Below, in pieces: positions 8,689 through 16,139 of a DNA stretch of 64,000 nt (position 1 is its first letter; every line of letters begins with the position of its first letter). The notes beneath the pieces are model-generated. The model searched no databases. It was not told where the DNA came from and saw nothing but the letters and a program-made list of their open reading frames with translations. The stretch is from contig JAFAGC010000029.1 of the NCBI GenBank assembly GCA_023423065.1, positions 73,382 to 137,381 on the forward strand, written 5' to 3'. The translations under genes were made by a program, and so were the position numbers. This stretch comes from Pseudomonadota bacterium. Its GTDB lineage: Bacteria; Pseudomonadota; Gammaproteobacteria; Steroidobacterales; Steroidobacteraceae.

Positions 8689-8874
8689 ATGCGTATTGCG
8701 AAACCGCTGCTCTTCACCATCACACCGATCGGCGTCGCGTGGGGGCTCGTCGAAGCGTGGCGGTTCCGGCCGATTCTTGCGGTGCTCATGGCCCTGCTGT
8801 TGAGCGTCATCAGCCTGTTCATCTGGATGACGGTGCGGAAGATCCGCGAGGAGCGCGAGCGCGACTCGTCATGA
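8689..8874 (+). CDS. Small membrane protein, unknown
   Basis: A 61-residue protein. Hydrophobic stretches cover about residues 6-20 (PLLFTITPIGVAWGL) and 28-48 (PILAVLMALLLSVISLFIWMT), followed by a charged tail KIREERERDSS, so it should be an inner-membrane hairpin. Its stop overlaps the start of the methyltransferase as ATGA, which argues for a translated gene. The ATG lies two bases after a long inverted repeat and has no recognisable ribosome-binding site; that hairpin may limit its translation. I do not recognise a family. Confidence 0.6.
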   Translation: MRIAKPLLFTITPIGVAWGLVEAWRFRPILAVLMALLLSVISLFIWMTVRKIREERERDSS

Positions 8875-9476
8875 CCAACGAGCTGCTCACCTCTCCCGCC
8901 GCCGAACGCAACAAGGATCCGATCCTCACCGTCCTGGAAACCGTCCTGCCCGCCAGGGGCAGCGTGCTCGAAATCGCGTCGGGCACGGGACAACACATCT
9001 GCTTCTTCGCCGCGGCATTTCCCGACATTCGGTGGCAGCCCACCGAGCCCGATGCGCCTCATCGCGAAGCCATCGCGACGCGTATTCGCGAATCGGGCCT
9101 GACCAACGTGGCCGATCCCGTCGCGCTCGACGTCGAGGAACCGCGCTGGCCGGTGGACGACCGTTACGATGCGATCCTCTGCATCAACATGGTCCACATC
9201 TCGCCGTGGTCCGCGACGCATGCGTTGCTGCGAGGCGCCGCGCGCCACCTGCCGACGCTCGGCAAGCTGATCCTCTATGGCCCCTACCTCGAGAGCGGCC
9301 GCGCGGCGCAGTCGAACCTGGATTTCGATGCCTCGCTCCGGCGGCGCAATCCCGGGTGGGGTCTGCGCGAACTCGAGGAAGTGACGCGTGTTGCAGCCAC
9401 TCACGGCCTGCAGCGCCAGCAGATCGTGCGCATGCCCGCCAACAACCTGACGCTGATCTTCTCGCGCACTATCTAA
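8871..9476 (+). CDS. DUF938 SAM-dependent methyltransferase-like protein
   Basis: A 201-residue class I methyltransferase fold of the DUF938 family. The SAM-binding glycine motif is VLEIASGTGQHICFFA (about 33-48); acidic residues after the second strand (PTEPDA) and the strand-4 motif YDAILCINMVHISPW follow. The end NNLTLIFSR is typical of the family. The substrate is unknown. Translation is coupled to the preceding small membrane protein by an ATGA overlap. Its TAA stop directly abuts the stop of the convergent alpha/beta-hydrolase. Confidence 0.87.
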   Translation: MTNELLTSPAAERNKDPILTVLETVLPARGSVLEIASGTGQHICFFAAAFPDIRWQPTEPDAPHREAIATRIRESGLTNVADPVALDVEEPRWPVDDRYDAILCINMVHISPWSATHALLRGAARHLPTLGKLILYGPYLESGRAAQSNLDFDASLRRRNPGWGLRELEEVTRVAATHGLQRQQIVRMPANNLTLIFSRTI

Positions 9477-10235
9477 CTAGTTGCGGATCCGCACCTTCGC
9501 GTTCAGCGACCAGTCGTTGTGTCCACCCCCGATGAGGTGAAACTTCGCTTGTGGAATGGCGCCCGCCAGCGCCCGGGCATGCCGCATGGGAATGACCTCG
9601 TCCTGCTCGGCGCCGTAGATGTCGAGCGGCCCGGCGTAGCCTTCCAGCGCCTCGACGTTGTCCCAGGTCCCCGTGAGCAGCACGCCGACCGGGAGGCTCA
9701 TGTGACCGCGCGCCACGGACTTGATGTCGTCGAACGGCACGATGAGCACGATGCGATCCGGCGGCTTCGACTCTCGCGACAGCATCGCGGCAGGTCCACT
9801 GCCGATCGACTCCGCCGCCACGCACACCGCCACATCGGGATGCTTCTTCCGCAGGACGGCATACGCCTCGCGCGCGGCGGCGTCGATCGACCTTCGTGAA
9901 GGACTGCCGTCGCGTTGCCCATACCCCGGGTATTCCATGATGTAGACCGAATCGCGTTCCGAGAACGAGGGCAGCGCGTAAACGCGATCGGCCGCCTGGC
10001 CGCCGTTGCCGTGCAACAGCAGCCACACGTTTTCGGGATCCCGCACTTCGCGTACGTATCCCAGGAACGTGCCATCGTCATCGGTCCAGCGCGCGAGCCC
10101 GGTGTCGGACTCGTGGTGCGTCGGATGAAACAGCACCTTGCGCTGCAGGGCACTGCAGGCCGTCACGAGCAATGCAGCCACCAGCGCCGAAATGGTCGCG
10201 ATGCGCACGGCCGTTACGACGTGCTTTTTAGCCAT
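9477..10235 (-). CDS. Alpha/beta-hydrolase lipoprotein
   Basis: A 252-residue serine hydrolase of the Bem46/ABHD type. The N-terminus is a lipoprotein signal (hydrophobic core then VTAC, Cys27), so it is probably anchored in a membrane facing the periplasm. The oxyanion strand is WLLLHGNGGQ, the nucleophile elbow is AESIGSG (Ser143), and the acid and base are likely Asp212 (YGAEQDEVIP) and His239 (GGGHNDW). The substrate is unknown; esterase or thioesterase activity is likely. It overlaps the 3' end of the S9 peptidase gene by 22 bases, so the two are co-expressed. Confidence 0.83.
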   Translation of the reverse strand: MAKKHVVTAVRIATISALVAALLVTACSALQRKVLFHPTHHESDTGLARWTDDDGTFLGYVREVRDPENVWLLLHGNGGQAADRVYALPSFSERDSVYIMEYPGYGQRDGSPSRRSIDAAAREAYAVLRKKHPDVAVCVAAESIGSGPAAMLSRESKPPDRIVLIVPFDDIKSVARGHMSLPVGVLLTGTWDNVEALEGYAGPLDIYGAEQDEVIPMRHARALAGAIPQAKFHLIGGGHNDWSLNAKVRIRN

Positions 10236-12346
10236 CGTTCCAGCCAGGCGGCGATCTCCGCGTAGAACACGCGGCTGTCCTCCGCTTTCTGGATCCAGTG
10301 GTTGGCATCCGGGAACACGACGAGCCGGCTCGGCACCTGCATGCGTTGCAGCGCGCTCCAGTATTCGAGCGCATTGTTGAGCGGCACGCGGAAGTCGTGT
10401 TCACCGACGGTCACGAGCACCGGCGTGCGGAAATTGGCCGCGAATCTCACCGGGTTCTGCTCGCTCCACACCGGCGCCCGTTCCCACGGCGGGCCGCCCA
10501 GGTTCACCTCGCGCTGGAAGATCGTGTCGCTGGTTCCCCACTGCGACTCGAGGTTGACGAGCCCGGCATGGCTCACGAGACACTTGTAACGCGTCGTGGT
10601 GCCCTGCAGCCAGTTGGCCAGGTGCCCGCCGTAACTCGCGCCGCCCGCGCATTGCCGTTTGCCGTCGATGAACTCGTATCGCGCGATCGCCGCGTCGGCC
10701 GCTTCGTTGATCTCGTCCGCGGGGCCCTTGAACGGGTCGCCCTGGATCGAGCGGGCGAACTCCTCGCCGAACCCCGTCGACCCCGAGTAGTTAGTCAGCA
10801 GCAGCACGTAACCCGGAGCCGAGAGCAGGTGGTAGTTCCAGCGGATGAAGAACTGGTCGCGCCACATGCCGTGTGGACCGCCGTGGATCAACACGAACAG
10901 GGGATACTTCTTGCTGGCGTCGAAACCCGGCGGCCGAACCAGCAGGCTGTGGATGGTCTTGCCGCGGCTGGAGCGGAACTGGAAATGCTCGACGGGCGGC
11001 AGGTCGAGCGCGGCGGCGCGGCGCTGGTTGAACCGGCTCAGCACGATCGCCTTGCCGGCCCGCGGCGTCACGATCGCGATCTCGGACGGGTTGCTCGCGC
11101 TCTCCCAGTTCACGAACAGCATCGTGTTCTCGGTCGCCGCCGGAATCGCGATGTTCGAGTAGGAGCCGTGCCCGACGCCGAACAGCGTCTCCACCTTGCC
11201 GCCGATCACCCGGACCGCGAAAAGCTTCGAGTTCCCGGCATCCTCGGCGATGAAGTAGACCCGCCTCGAATCCGGCGAAATCGCGAACGCATCCACCGAG
11301 CGATCGAGGTCGTACGGAATGAGCGTGGGCGCCACGCCGTCGGGCCAGTTCATCGCGGCGAGGCGCGCGGCGTTGTAGACGAACTTGCCGTCCTGCTGCT
11401 CGACCACGGCGACGAGCTTGTTCCCGTCCGGCGTGAAACGCGGCATTGCCCAGCGATCCTTCCCCGTGGTGATCTGGCGCGGTTCGCCACCAGCGAGATT
11501 CACGACGAAGAGCTGCGAATCCGGAAAGGCGAATGCGGCTTCGTGGCGATTCGTCGACGCGGCGAACACCAGCGACGCATTGTCGGGCGTGAACTCGATT
11601 TCGATTTCTTCGCCTGTATCCGTGAGCCTGCCGGCGAAGCCGGGACTCTGGGCGAGCTGGGTGCCCGCGAGCACGTCGCGCGGCTCGCCGCTCGCCTGGC
11701 CGTTCTCGTCGAGCGGCAGGACGAAGATGCGCACACGGCGTTCGTCGAGCCACCGATCCCAGTTGCGGATCGGAAAGCCCTCGTAGATGCGCACGTTGGC
11801 CTTGCCGTAACGCGCCCCGGTGTCCTCCGGTTCGAGCGCGTCCTCGTCGCGCGAACCCGGATACGTGACGGACACGAAGGCGAGTTGCCGTCCATCGCGC
11901 GAGAACACGGGCCCTCGCGCGCCGCCCGGCAGATTCGTGAGACGTTCCGCCTCGCCCCCGCGCGCGAAATCGAGCGTATAGATCTGGGGAACATCGTCCG
12001 CTTCGCGATGCGCGCTGAATGCGATCCGGCTGCTGTCGGGACTCCAGACGACGCCGGTCTCCGGACGGCGTGTCGAGGTGATGCGCCGGGTCGGCTCCTT
12101 CGCGGTCGCATCGATGAGCCACAAATCGTAGTTCGTCGCGTTGTCGTCATACGACGGCTCGGTGACCGAGACCACGACCCAGCGGCCATCGGGACTCACC
12201 TGCGGCGCACCGACGCGCTTCATGAGCCAGATGTCCTCGTGGACCGGTATGCGCCGCGGCGCGGCCGCGCAGGTCGACGACAGGGACACCGCCCAGGCGA
12301 CACACAGGCAAAGTGCAAACGTACCGTGGAAGAACGGGCGTTTCAT
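10214..12346 (-). CDS. Secreted S9-family prolyl oligopeptidase-like peptidase
   Basis: A 710-residue exported serine peptidase (acylaminoacyl-peptidase / DPP-like). A signal peptide spans about residues 1-28 (ending STCAAA). Residues 40-430 form a beta-propeller with TolB-like PD40 repeats (QVSPDGRWVVVS, WSPDSSRIAFSA, FSRDGRQLAFVS). The C-terminal 250 residues are the hydrolase domain. The catalytic Ser lies in GGASYGGH (about residue 570), Asp in VGEHDFRVPL and His in DANHWIQK. It probably trims peptides in the periplasm and is the first gene of a pair with the alpha/beta-hydrolase. Confidence 0.9.
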   Translation of the reverse strand: MKRPFFHGTFALCLCVAWAVSLSSTCAAAPRRIPVHEDIWLMKRVGAPQVSPDGRWVVVSVTEPSYDDNATNYDLWLIDATAKEPTRRITSTRRPETGVVWSPDSSRIAFSAHREADDVPQIYTLDFARGGEAERLTNLPGGARGPVFSRDGRQLAFVSVTYPGSRDEDALEPEDTGARYGKANVRIYEGFPIRNWDRWLDERRVRIFVLPLDENGQASGEPRDVLAGTQLAQSPGFAGRLTDTGEEIEIEFTPDNASLVFAASTNRHEAAFAFPDSQLFVVNLAGGEPRQITTGKDRWAMPRFTPDGNKLVAVVEQQDGKFVYNAARLAAMNWPDGVAPTLIPYDLDRSVDAFAISPDSRRVYFIAEDAGNSKLFAVRVIGGKVETLFGVGHGSYSNIAIPAATENTMLFVNWESASNPSEIAIVTPRAGKAIVLSRFNQRRAAALDLPPVEHFQFRSSRGKTIHSLLVRPPGFDASKKYPLFVLIHGGPHGMWRDQFFIRWNYHLLSAPGYVLLLTNYSGSTGFGEEFARSIQGDPFKGPADEINEAADAAIARYEFIDGKRQCAGGASYGGHLANWLQGTTTRYKCLVSHAGLVNLESQWGTSDTIFQREVNLGGPPWERAPVWSEQNPVRFAANFRTPVLVTVGEHDFRVPLNNALEYWSALQRMQVPSRLVVFPDANHWIQKAEDSRVFYAEIAAWLERWLKSTS

Positions 12347-12482
12347 GAGGACAAACTTAACGCAACTTCTCGTGCGATTCCGCCCGTTCTTGTCCTATTG
12401 CGCTTGCCGGATCGGGGGCCCGCCACGAAAATGCGCGCCCTTGCCTATCTATAGTTCCCAATCAGGGACGGATGTTGACCCG

Positions 12483-12878
12483 TTGCCGAACGAGCCCGTG
12501 AATTCGACGCAGGATCCCTCCGGATCTCCGCCACCACCGTCCGGCCGCCTGCGCATGGGCGCGCTCGTCGTGAGCGGCGGCCTGTCTCTGGTGGGCGCCC
12601 TCGCCACGCTGCTCGCGCTGCCCGGTCACGTGAGCGACGCACGGCTCGCGGCCACCTGGTCGCTGGTCCAGTTCGTTTCGGGCGTGTGGGCCGGGGTGCT
12701 GGGCGCGAACAACCCCTTCCTGCACGGACTCGTCGCCGGCCTGCCGGCGCTGGTCATCGGGCTCGCAATTCCGAGCCCGCTGCCGCGCCAGTTCGTCCTG
12801 ATGGCGTGGTTCCTCGCGCCCTGCGCCGCGCTCGTGTCGGGCCTGCTGATGCGCGCGCGCAGCCGTCGCGCTCCCTAG
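12483..12878 (+). CDS. Four-helix membrane protein, unknown
   Basis: A proline/serine-rich start (STQDPSGSPPPPSGR) is followed by four hydrophobic segments: MGALVVSGGLSLVGALATLL, ATWSLVQFVSGVWAGVLGA, LVAGLPALVIGLAI and FVLMAWFLAPCAALVSGLLM. The tail is basic (RARSRRAP), giving an inner-membrane protein of about 131 residues. The start is uncertain. TTG with AGGGACGG upstream is given; GTG five codons later or an internal ATG before the first helix are alternatives. No family is recognised. Its TAG stop is shared with the convergent pyrophosphatase stop as CTAG. Confidence 0.6.
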   Translation: MPNEPVNSTQDPSGSPPPPSGRLRMGALVVSGGLSLVGALATLLALPGHVSDARLAATWSLVQFVSGVWAGVLGANNPFLHGLVAGLPALVIGLAIPSPLPRQFVLMAWFLAPCAALVSGLLMRARSRRAP

Positions 12879-13507
12879 TCGGTCCGGCGCCGATCGCGCG
12901 ACGAGTCGCCGAACGACTCCTGGTAATCCTCGAGCGACGCCTCGATGACTTTCTTCGCGTGTTCGAAGCCGTATTTTCCGGCGATGTGCAGCTTGTTAGG
13001 CTCGCCCGGCACGAGCTTGTAGGTGCTGAAGTAGTGCTCGAGCCGCTCGACCAGCACGGGCGCGAGCTGCGAGATGTCCTTGACGTGATCCCACACGTAA
13101 TCGCCCTCGAGCACGCCGATGATCTTGTCGTCGGCCTCGCCGCGGTCGATGAGTTGCAGTCCGCCGATCACGCGCGCGCGCAGCAGGACCTCGGATCGTT
13201 CGATGGGGCGTTCGCTGACCACGCAGATGTCGAGCGGATCGCCGTCGCCGCGTTCGCAATTTGCCAGTTTCGCGATGCGGGCCGCGCAGTAGGTCTTCGG
13301 AATGAACCCGTACAGGGCCGGAGGATGCGACGAGGACCGCTGGGGCCGATCGACTCGCAGGTATCCCGACGCCTTGTCGATCTCGTACTTGATGACGTCG
13401 AACGGGGTGATCTCGATGTAGGCATTGACGATGCGGGGTGCGTCTTCCCCGATGTCCAGGCCATGCCAGGGATGCGGCCGCCAGCGCGAAAAGTCGTGTT
13501 TTTCCAT
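12875..13507 (-). CDS. ppa: Inorganic pyrophosphatase (family I)
   Basis: A 210-residue soluble enzyme that hydrolyses pyrophosphate to phosphate. The family I signature with metal-binding aspartates is present as DGDPLDICV, and other active-site segments follow (IEITPFDVIKYEIDK, LYGFIPKTYC, DDKIIGVLEGD, EHYFSTYK). It is somewhat longer than the roughly 175-residue E. coli type, with a charged C-terminal tail. It diverges from the FabH-like gene across 41 bases and converges with the membrane-protein gene, sharing a 4-base overlap. Confidence 0.92.
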   Translation of the reverse strand: MEKHDFSRWRPHPWHGLDIGEDAPRIVNAYIEITPFDVIKYEIDKASGYLRVDRPQRSSSHPPALYGFIPKTYCAARIAKLANCERGDGDPLDICVVSERPIERSEVLLRARVIGGLQLIDRGEADDKIIGVLEGDYVWDHVKDISQLAPVLVERLEHYFSTYKLVPGEPNKLHIAGKYGFEHAKKVIEASLEDYQESFGDSSRDRRRTD

Positions 13508-13548
13508 GGACGTGAACTCTAATTGAGTTCGCCTTATCCTCCCAGCCC

Positions 13549-14652
13549 ATGCCAGTCGTGACGTCGAGGGGAGCGGCCATCATCGGGTGGGGCAAGTGCA
13601 TGCCTCCCGCGACCCTCACCAATGCCGACATGGCGACCTTTCTCGACACCAGCGACGAGTGGATCACCACCCGGACCGGCATCCGCGAACGTCGTCTGTC
13701 GCACGTACCCCTGGGCGAGCTGATCCACGTCGCGGTGGCGCGCGCGCTCGCCTGCGCCGGCATGGATGGCAGGAAGGTCGAGCTGATCGTGGCCGGCACC
13801 ACGAGCTACGACGACCAGGTACCGAACGTCGCGTCGGGCATTCAGCGGCGTATCGGCGCCGAGGGCTGCGCGGCGATGGACGTCAACACCGCCTGCACCA
13901 GTTTCCTGTATTCCCTATCTACCGCGACCGCGATGATCCGCACGGGCATCGTGCGCAACGCGGTCGTCGTCGGCGCGGAGGTCATCTCGCCGTTCATCGA
14001 CTGGAGCGACCGCAACACCGCCGTGTTGTTCGGCGACGGGGCCGCGGCCGTGGTGCTCGAGGCGACGGACCGCGAGGAAGGCCTGCTCGCCGAGCGGCTC
14101 GGCTGCTACGGCGAATCGCGCGAGATCCTGCGCGTGCACGGCATGGGCGCGGCCTATGCCCACCAGAACCGCATCATCGGCAAGACGGAATGGCAGTTCG
14201 AGGGCCAGGAAATCTTCAAGAAGGCCGTGCACGGGATGTCGATGGCCTGCGCGGAAGCGCTGGGAAAAGTGGGCAAAACCTCGGACGACGTGGACCTCGT
14301 GATCCCTCACCAGGCGAACCTGCGAATCATCGAATCGGTCGCGAAGAAGACCGGCATCCCGATGGAGCGCGTGTTCGTGAACGTGCACCGCTACGGCAAC
14401 ATGTCCGCGGCCACCGTGCCGGTCGCATTGTGCGAGGCGCTCGAGGAAGGCCGCGTGAAACCCGGTTCGCTGCTCCTCATGCCTTCCTTCGGCGGAGGCC
14501 TGACCTTCACGGGCCACGTGATGAGGTGGGGTGAACGCGTGACGCCGCTCGGGGCCAGCGACGTCGAATTGCCGCCTAACCACCAGTCGGCGCTCGAGCT
14601 GGTCGCCAGGTACCGCTCGATCAAGTCCCTGCGCGTCGTCGCCGAATCCTGA
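13549..14652 (+). CDS. 3-oxoacyl-ACP synthase III family (FabH-like)
   Basis: A 367-residue thiolase-fold condensing enzyme. The Cys-His-Asn triad is complete: Cys116 (NTACTSFLYS), His254 (IPHQANLRI) and Asn284 (YGNMSAA). The N-terminal DTSDEWITTRTGIRERR motif is typical of KAS III. It is about 40 residues longer at the C-terminus than housekeeping FabH and is not beside fabD/fabG/acpP. It may therefore be a secondary KAS III making a specialised lipid or alkyl product rather than the primary initiation enzyme. The precise substrate is unknown. Confidence 0.85.
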   Translation: MPVVTSRGAAIIGWGKCMPPATLTNADMATFLDTSDEWITTRTGIRERRLSHVPLGELIHVAVARALACAGMDGRKVELIVAGTTSYDDQVPNVASGIQRRIGAEGCAAMDVNTACTSFLYSLSTATAMIRTGIVRNAVVVGAEVISPFIDWSDRNTAVLFGDGAAAVVLEATDREEGLLAERLGCYGESREILRVHGMGAAYAHQNRIIGKTEWQFEGQEIFKKAVHGMSMACAEALGKVGKTSDDVDLVIPHQANLRIIESVAKKTGIPMERVFVNVHRYGNMSAATVPVALCEALEEGRVKPGSLLLMPSFGGGLTFTGHVMRWGERVTPLGASDVELPPNHQSALELVARYRSIKSLRVVAES

Positions 14653-14659
14653 AAGACGA

Positions 14660-14684
14660 AGCCCGCGTTTTTCAGGCGCGGGCT
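14660..14684. terminator. Hairpin between convergent genes
   Basis: An 8-base GC-rich stem (AGCCCGCG and its complement) with a 9-base loop lies just after the FabH-like gene and 29 bases beyond the end of the thx gene. It lacks a clear T-run on the plus strand, so termination is plausible but not a textbook intrinsic terminator. Confidence 0.4.
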
Positions 14685-14713
14685 CCATCAGACCTGTGCT
14701 TGGGACGTCTGGC

Positions 14714-14836
14714 TTAGGCTTTCTTCTTGGCTTTGGCGGCTCGTGCTTTCTTCTTGGCAGGATCTTTCGCGCGGGTCTTTCCAAACGAGCCCGCGTAGAG
14801 TTTGCCGCGCTTCGTGCGGCGATCACCCTTACCCAT
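14714..14836 (-). CDS. 30S ribosomal protein Thx (S31-like)
   Basis: A 40-residue, very basic protein. It begins MGKGDRRTKRGKLYAGSFGK, which is the Thx signature, and ends in a lysine/alanine-rich tail (PAKKKARAAKAKKKA). Thx is a small accessory protein that fills a cavity in the head of the 30S subunit. The C-terminal tail is longer than in the original Thermus protein but similar extensions occur in proteobacterial members. Its ATG lies inside the end of the upstream 67-residue gene (8-base overlap), so translation is probably coupled. Confidence 0.88.
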   Translation of the reverse strand: MGKGDRRTKRGKLYAGSFGKTRAKDPAKKKARAAKAKKKA

Positions 14837-15032
14837 TCGATTCTTCCTTGTTCTGCGCAATCCACAGCAGCGCGGCTTCGATGTCCGAAAGCTGCGCGGC
14901 GGTCATGCCCGGAATGCGGCCACCGCCGGCTTCCTGTTTGACGCGCGCAAGCTCTGCGGACGATACCGTGCTGACCCAGGTGAGCCCGCGGCGCACCTTG
15001 GAGGTGAATTTCTGGGACTTCTCTTCGGTCAT
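14829..15032 (-). CDS. Small hypothetical protein upstream of thx
   Basis: A 67-residue, charged, soluble protein (MTEEKSQKFTSKVRRG ... MTAAQLSDIEAALLWIAQNK). The C-terminal half is predicted to be helical. No family is recognised. It is 51 bases downstream of korB and overlaps thx by 8 bases in the same direction, so it is likely translated together with the ribosomal protein. Reading it as a real gene rests on this overlap and on normal GC-rich codon use. Confidence 0.6.
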   Translation of the reverse strand: MTEEKSQKFTSKVRRGLTWVSTVSSAELARVKQEAGGGRIPGMTAAQLSDIEAALLWIAQNKEESNG

Positions 15033-15083
15033 GTCGACTCCTGAATCTACCTAATCGTCGTCGCGGGCGGAAACATAGCGCCT

Positions 15084-16139
15084 CTAACGATATCGCGCCA
15101 GAACTTTCGCGAGGGCCGCGGATCCGGGTGAAAGCCGGTCGTGGGGTATTTGATTGAGAGGAATGGACGGGGTCTCATTGACTTCGTGGAACTCTTTACC
15201 TGCGGGATCCACGTATAACAACCCGGTCAGGAATTCACCTTTTTTCAAGCGATCCTGAATTGCCGTCATGGCGGCGCCGCGATCGGTCGGATCGTAGTTC
15301 GCTTCCAGCTTGCGCAGCAGTATCTTGCTGCCGTCGTGGAGCACCACGGGGAGCACGTCGCCGGCCGCATATTCCGCGGAGATCTCGCGCTGGAACGGCA
15401 CGAAGTCGGCATGCACCGCGGCATCGTAGTGTTCGCGGGTATAGGCGTAACTCTTCGTCGACCCTTCGTGATCGTTGAACGTCACGCAGGGCGAGAGCAC
15501 GTCGATTAGCGCGAATCCCTTGTGACGCAACGCGGCCTGGATTAGCGGCACGAGTTGTTCCTTGTCGCCCGAGAAACTGCGCGCGACGAACGTGGCGCCG
15601 AGCGTCAGCGCGAGCAGCACCGGATCGATCGGCGGCTGCTGGTTCACCTCGCCCTTCTTGGCCTTCGTGCCCACGTCGGCCGACGCCGAGAACTGGCCCT
15701 TCGTGAGGCCGTACACGCCGTTGTTCTCGATGATGTAGGCCATGTTCAGGTTGCGGCGGATCGCATGGCAGAACTGGCCGAGACCGATCGACAACGTATC
15801 GCCGTCGCCCGAAACGCCGATGTACGTCAGATTGCGGTTGGCCGCGTTCGCACCCATCGCGATCGAGGGCATGCGACCGTGCACGGAGTTGAAGCCGTGC
15901 CCACCGCTCACGAAGTACGCCGTGGTCTTCGACGAGCAGCCGATGCCGGAGAGCTTGACCATGTTCTGCGGCTCGATTTCGAGACCCCAGGAAGCTTCGA
16001 TGATCGCCGCCGTGATCGAGTCATGACCACATCCCGCGCACAGCGTGGACAGCCCGCCTTCATAGTCGCGGCGCGTGAGACCGAGCGAATTCTTCGGTAG
16101 CGACGGGTGGCGGACTTTCGGCTTCGGCAGGAACGTCAT
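15084..16139 (-). CDS. korB: 2-oxoacid:ferredoxin oxidoreductase, beta subunit
   Basis: A 351-residue thiamine-diphosphate subunit that decarboxylates a 2-oxoacid (2-oxoglutarate most likely) with CoA and passes electrons to ferredoxin. Cluster cysteines are in LCAGCGHD (34-37) with another in SGIGCSS. The TPP/Mg motif is GDGDTLSIG (111-119) followed by ENNGVYGLTKGQ. A C-terminal extension of about 80 residues follows the core. The ATG overlaps the korA stop (ATGA), giving stoichiometric expression. The oxoacid specificity (2-oxoglutarate, pyruvate or branched-chain) is not decided by sequence alone. Confidence 0.9.
   Translation of the reverse strand: MTFLPKPKVRHPSLPKNSLGLTRRDYEGGLSTLCAGCGHDSITAAIIEASWGLEIEPQNMVKLSGIGCSSKTTAYFVSGGHGFNSVHGRMPSIAMGANAANRNLTYIGVSGDGDTLSIGLGQFCHAIRRNLNMAYIIENNGVYGLTKGQFSASADVGTKAKKGEVNQQPPIDPVLLALTLGATFVARSFSGDKEQLVPLIQAALRHKGFALIDVLSPCVTFNDHEGSTKSYAYTREHYDAAVHADFVPFQREISAEYAAGDVLPVVLHDGSKILLRKLEANYDPTDRGAAMTAIQDRLKKGEFLTGLLYVDPAGKEFHEVNETPSIPLNQIPHDRLSPGSAALAKVLARYR

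Noticed and set aside
10298..12454. 718-codon plus-strand frame over the S9 peptidase
   Set aside because: Shadow of the peptidase gene; no domain recognisable and the real gene has signal peptide and catalytic triad.
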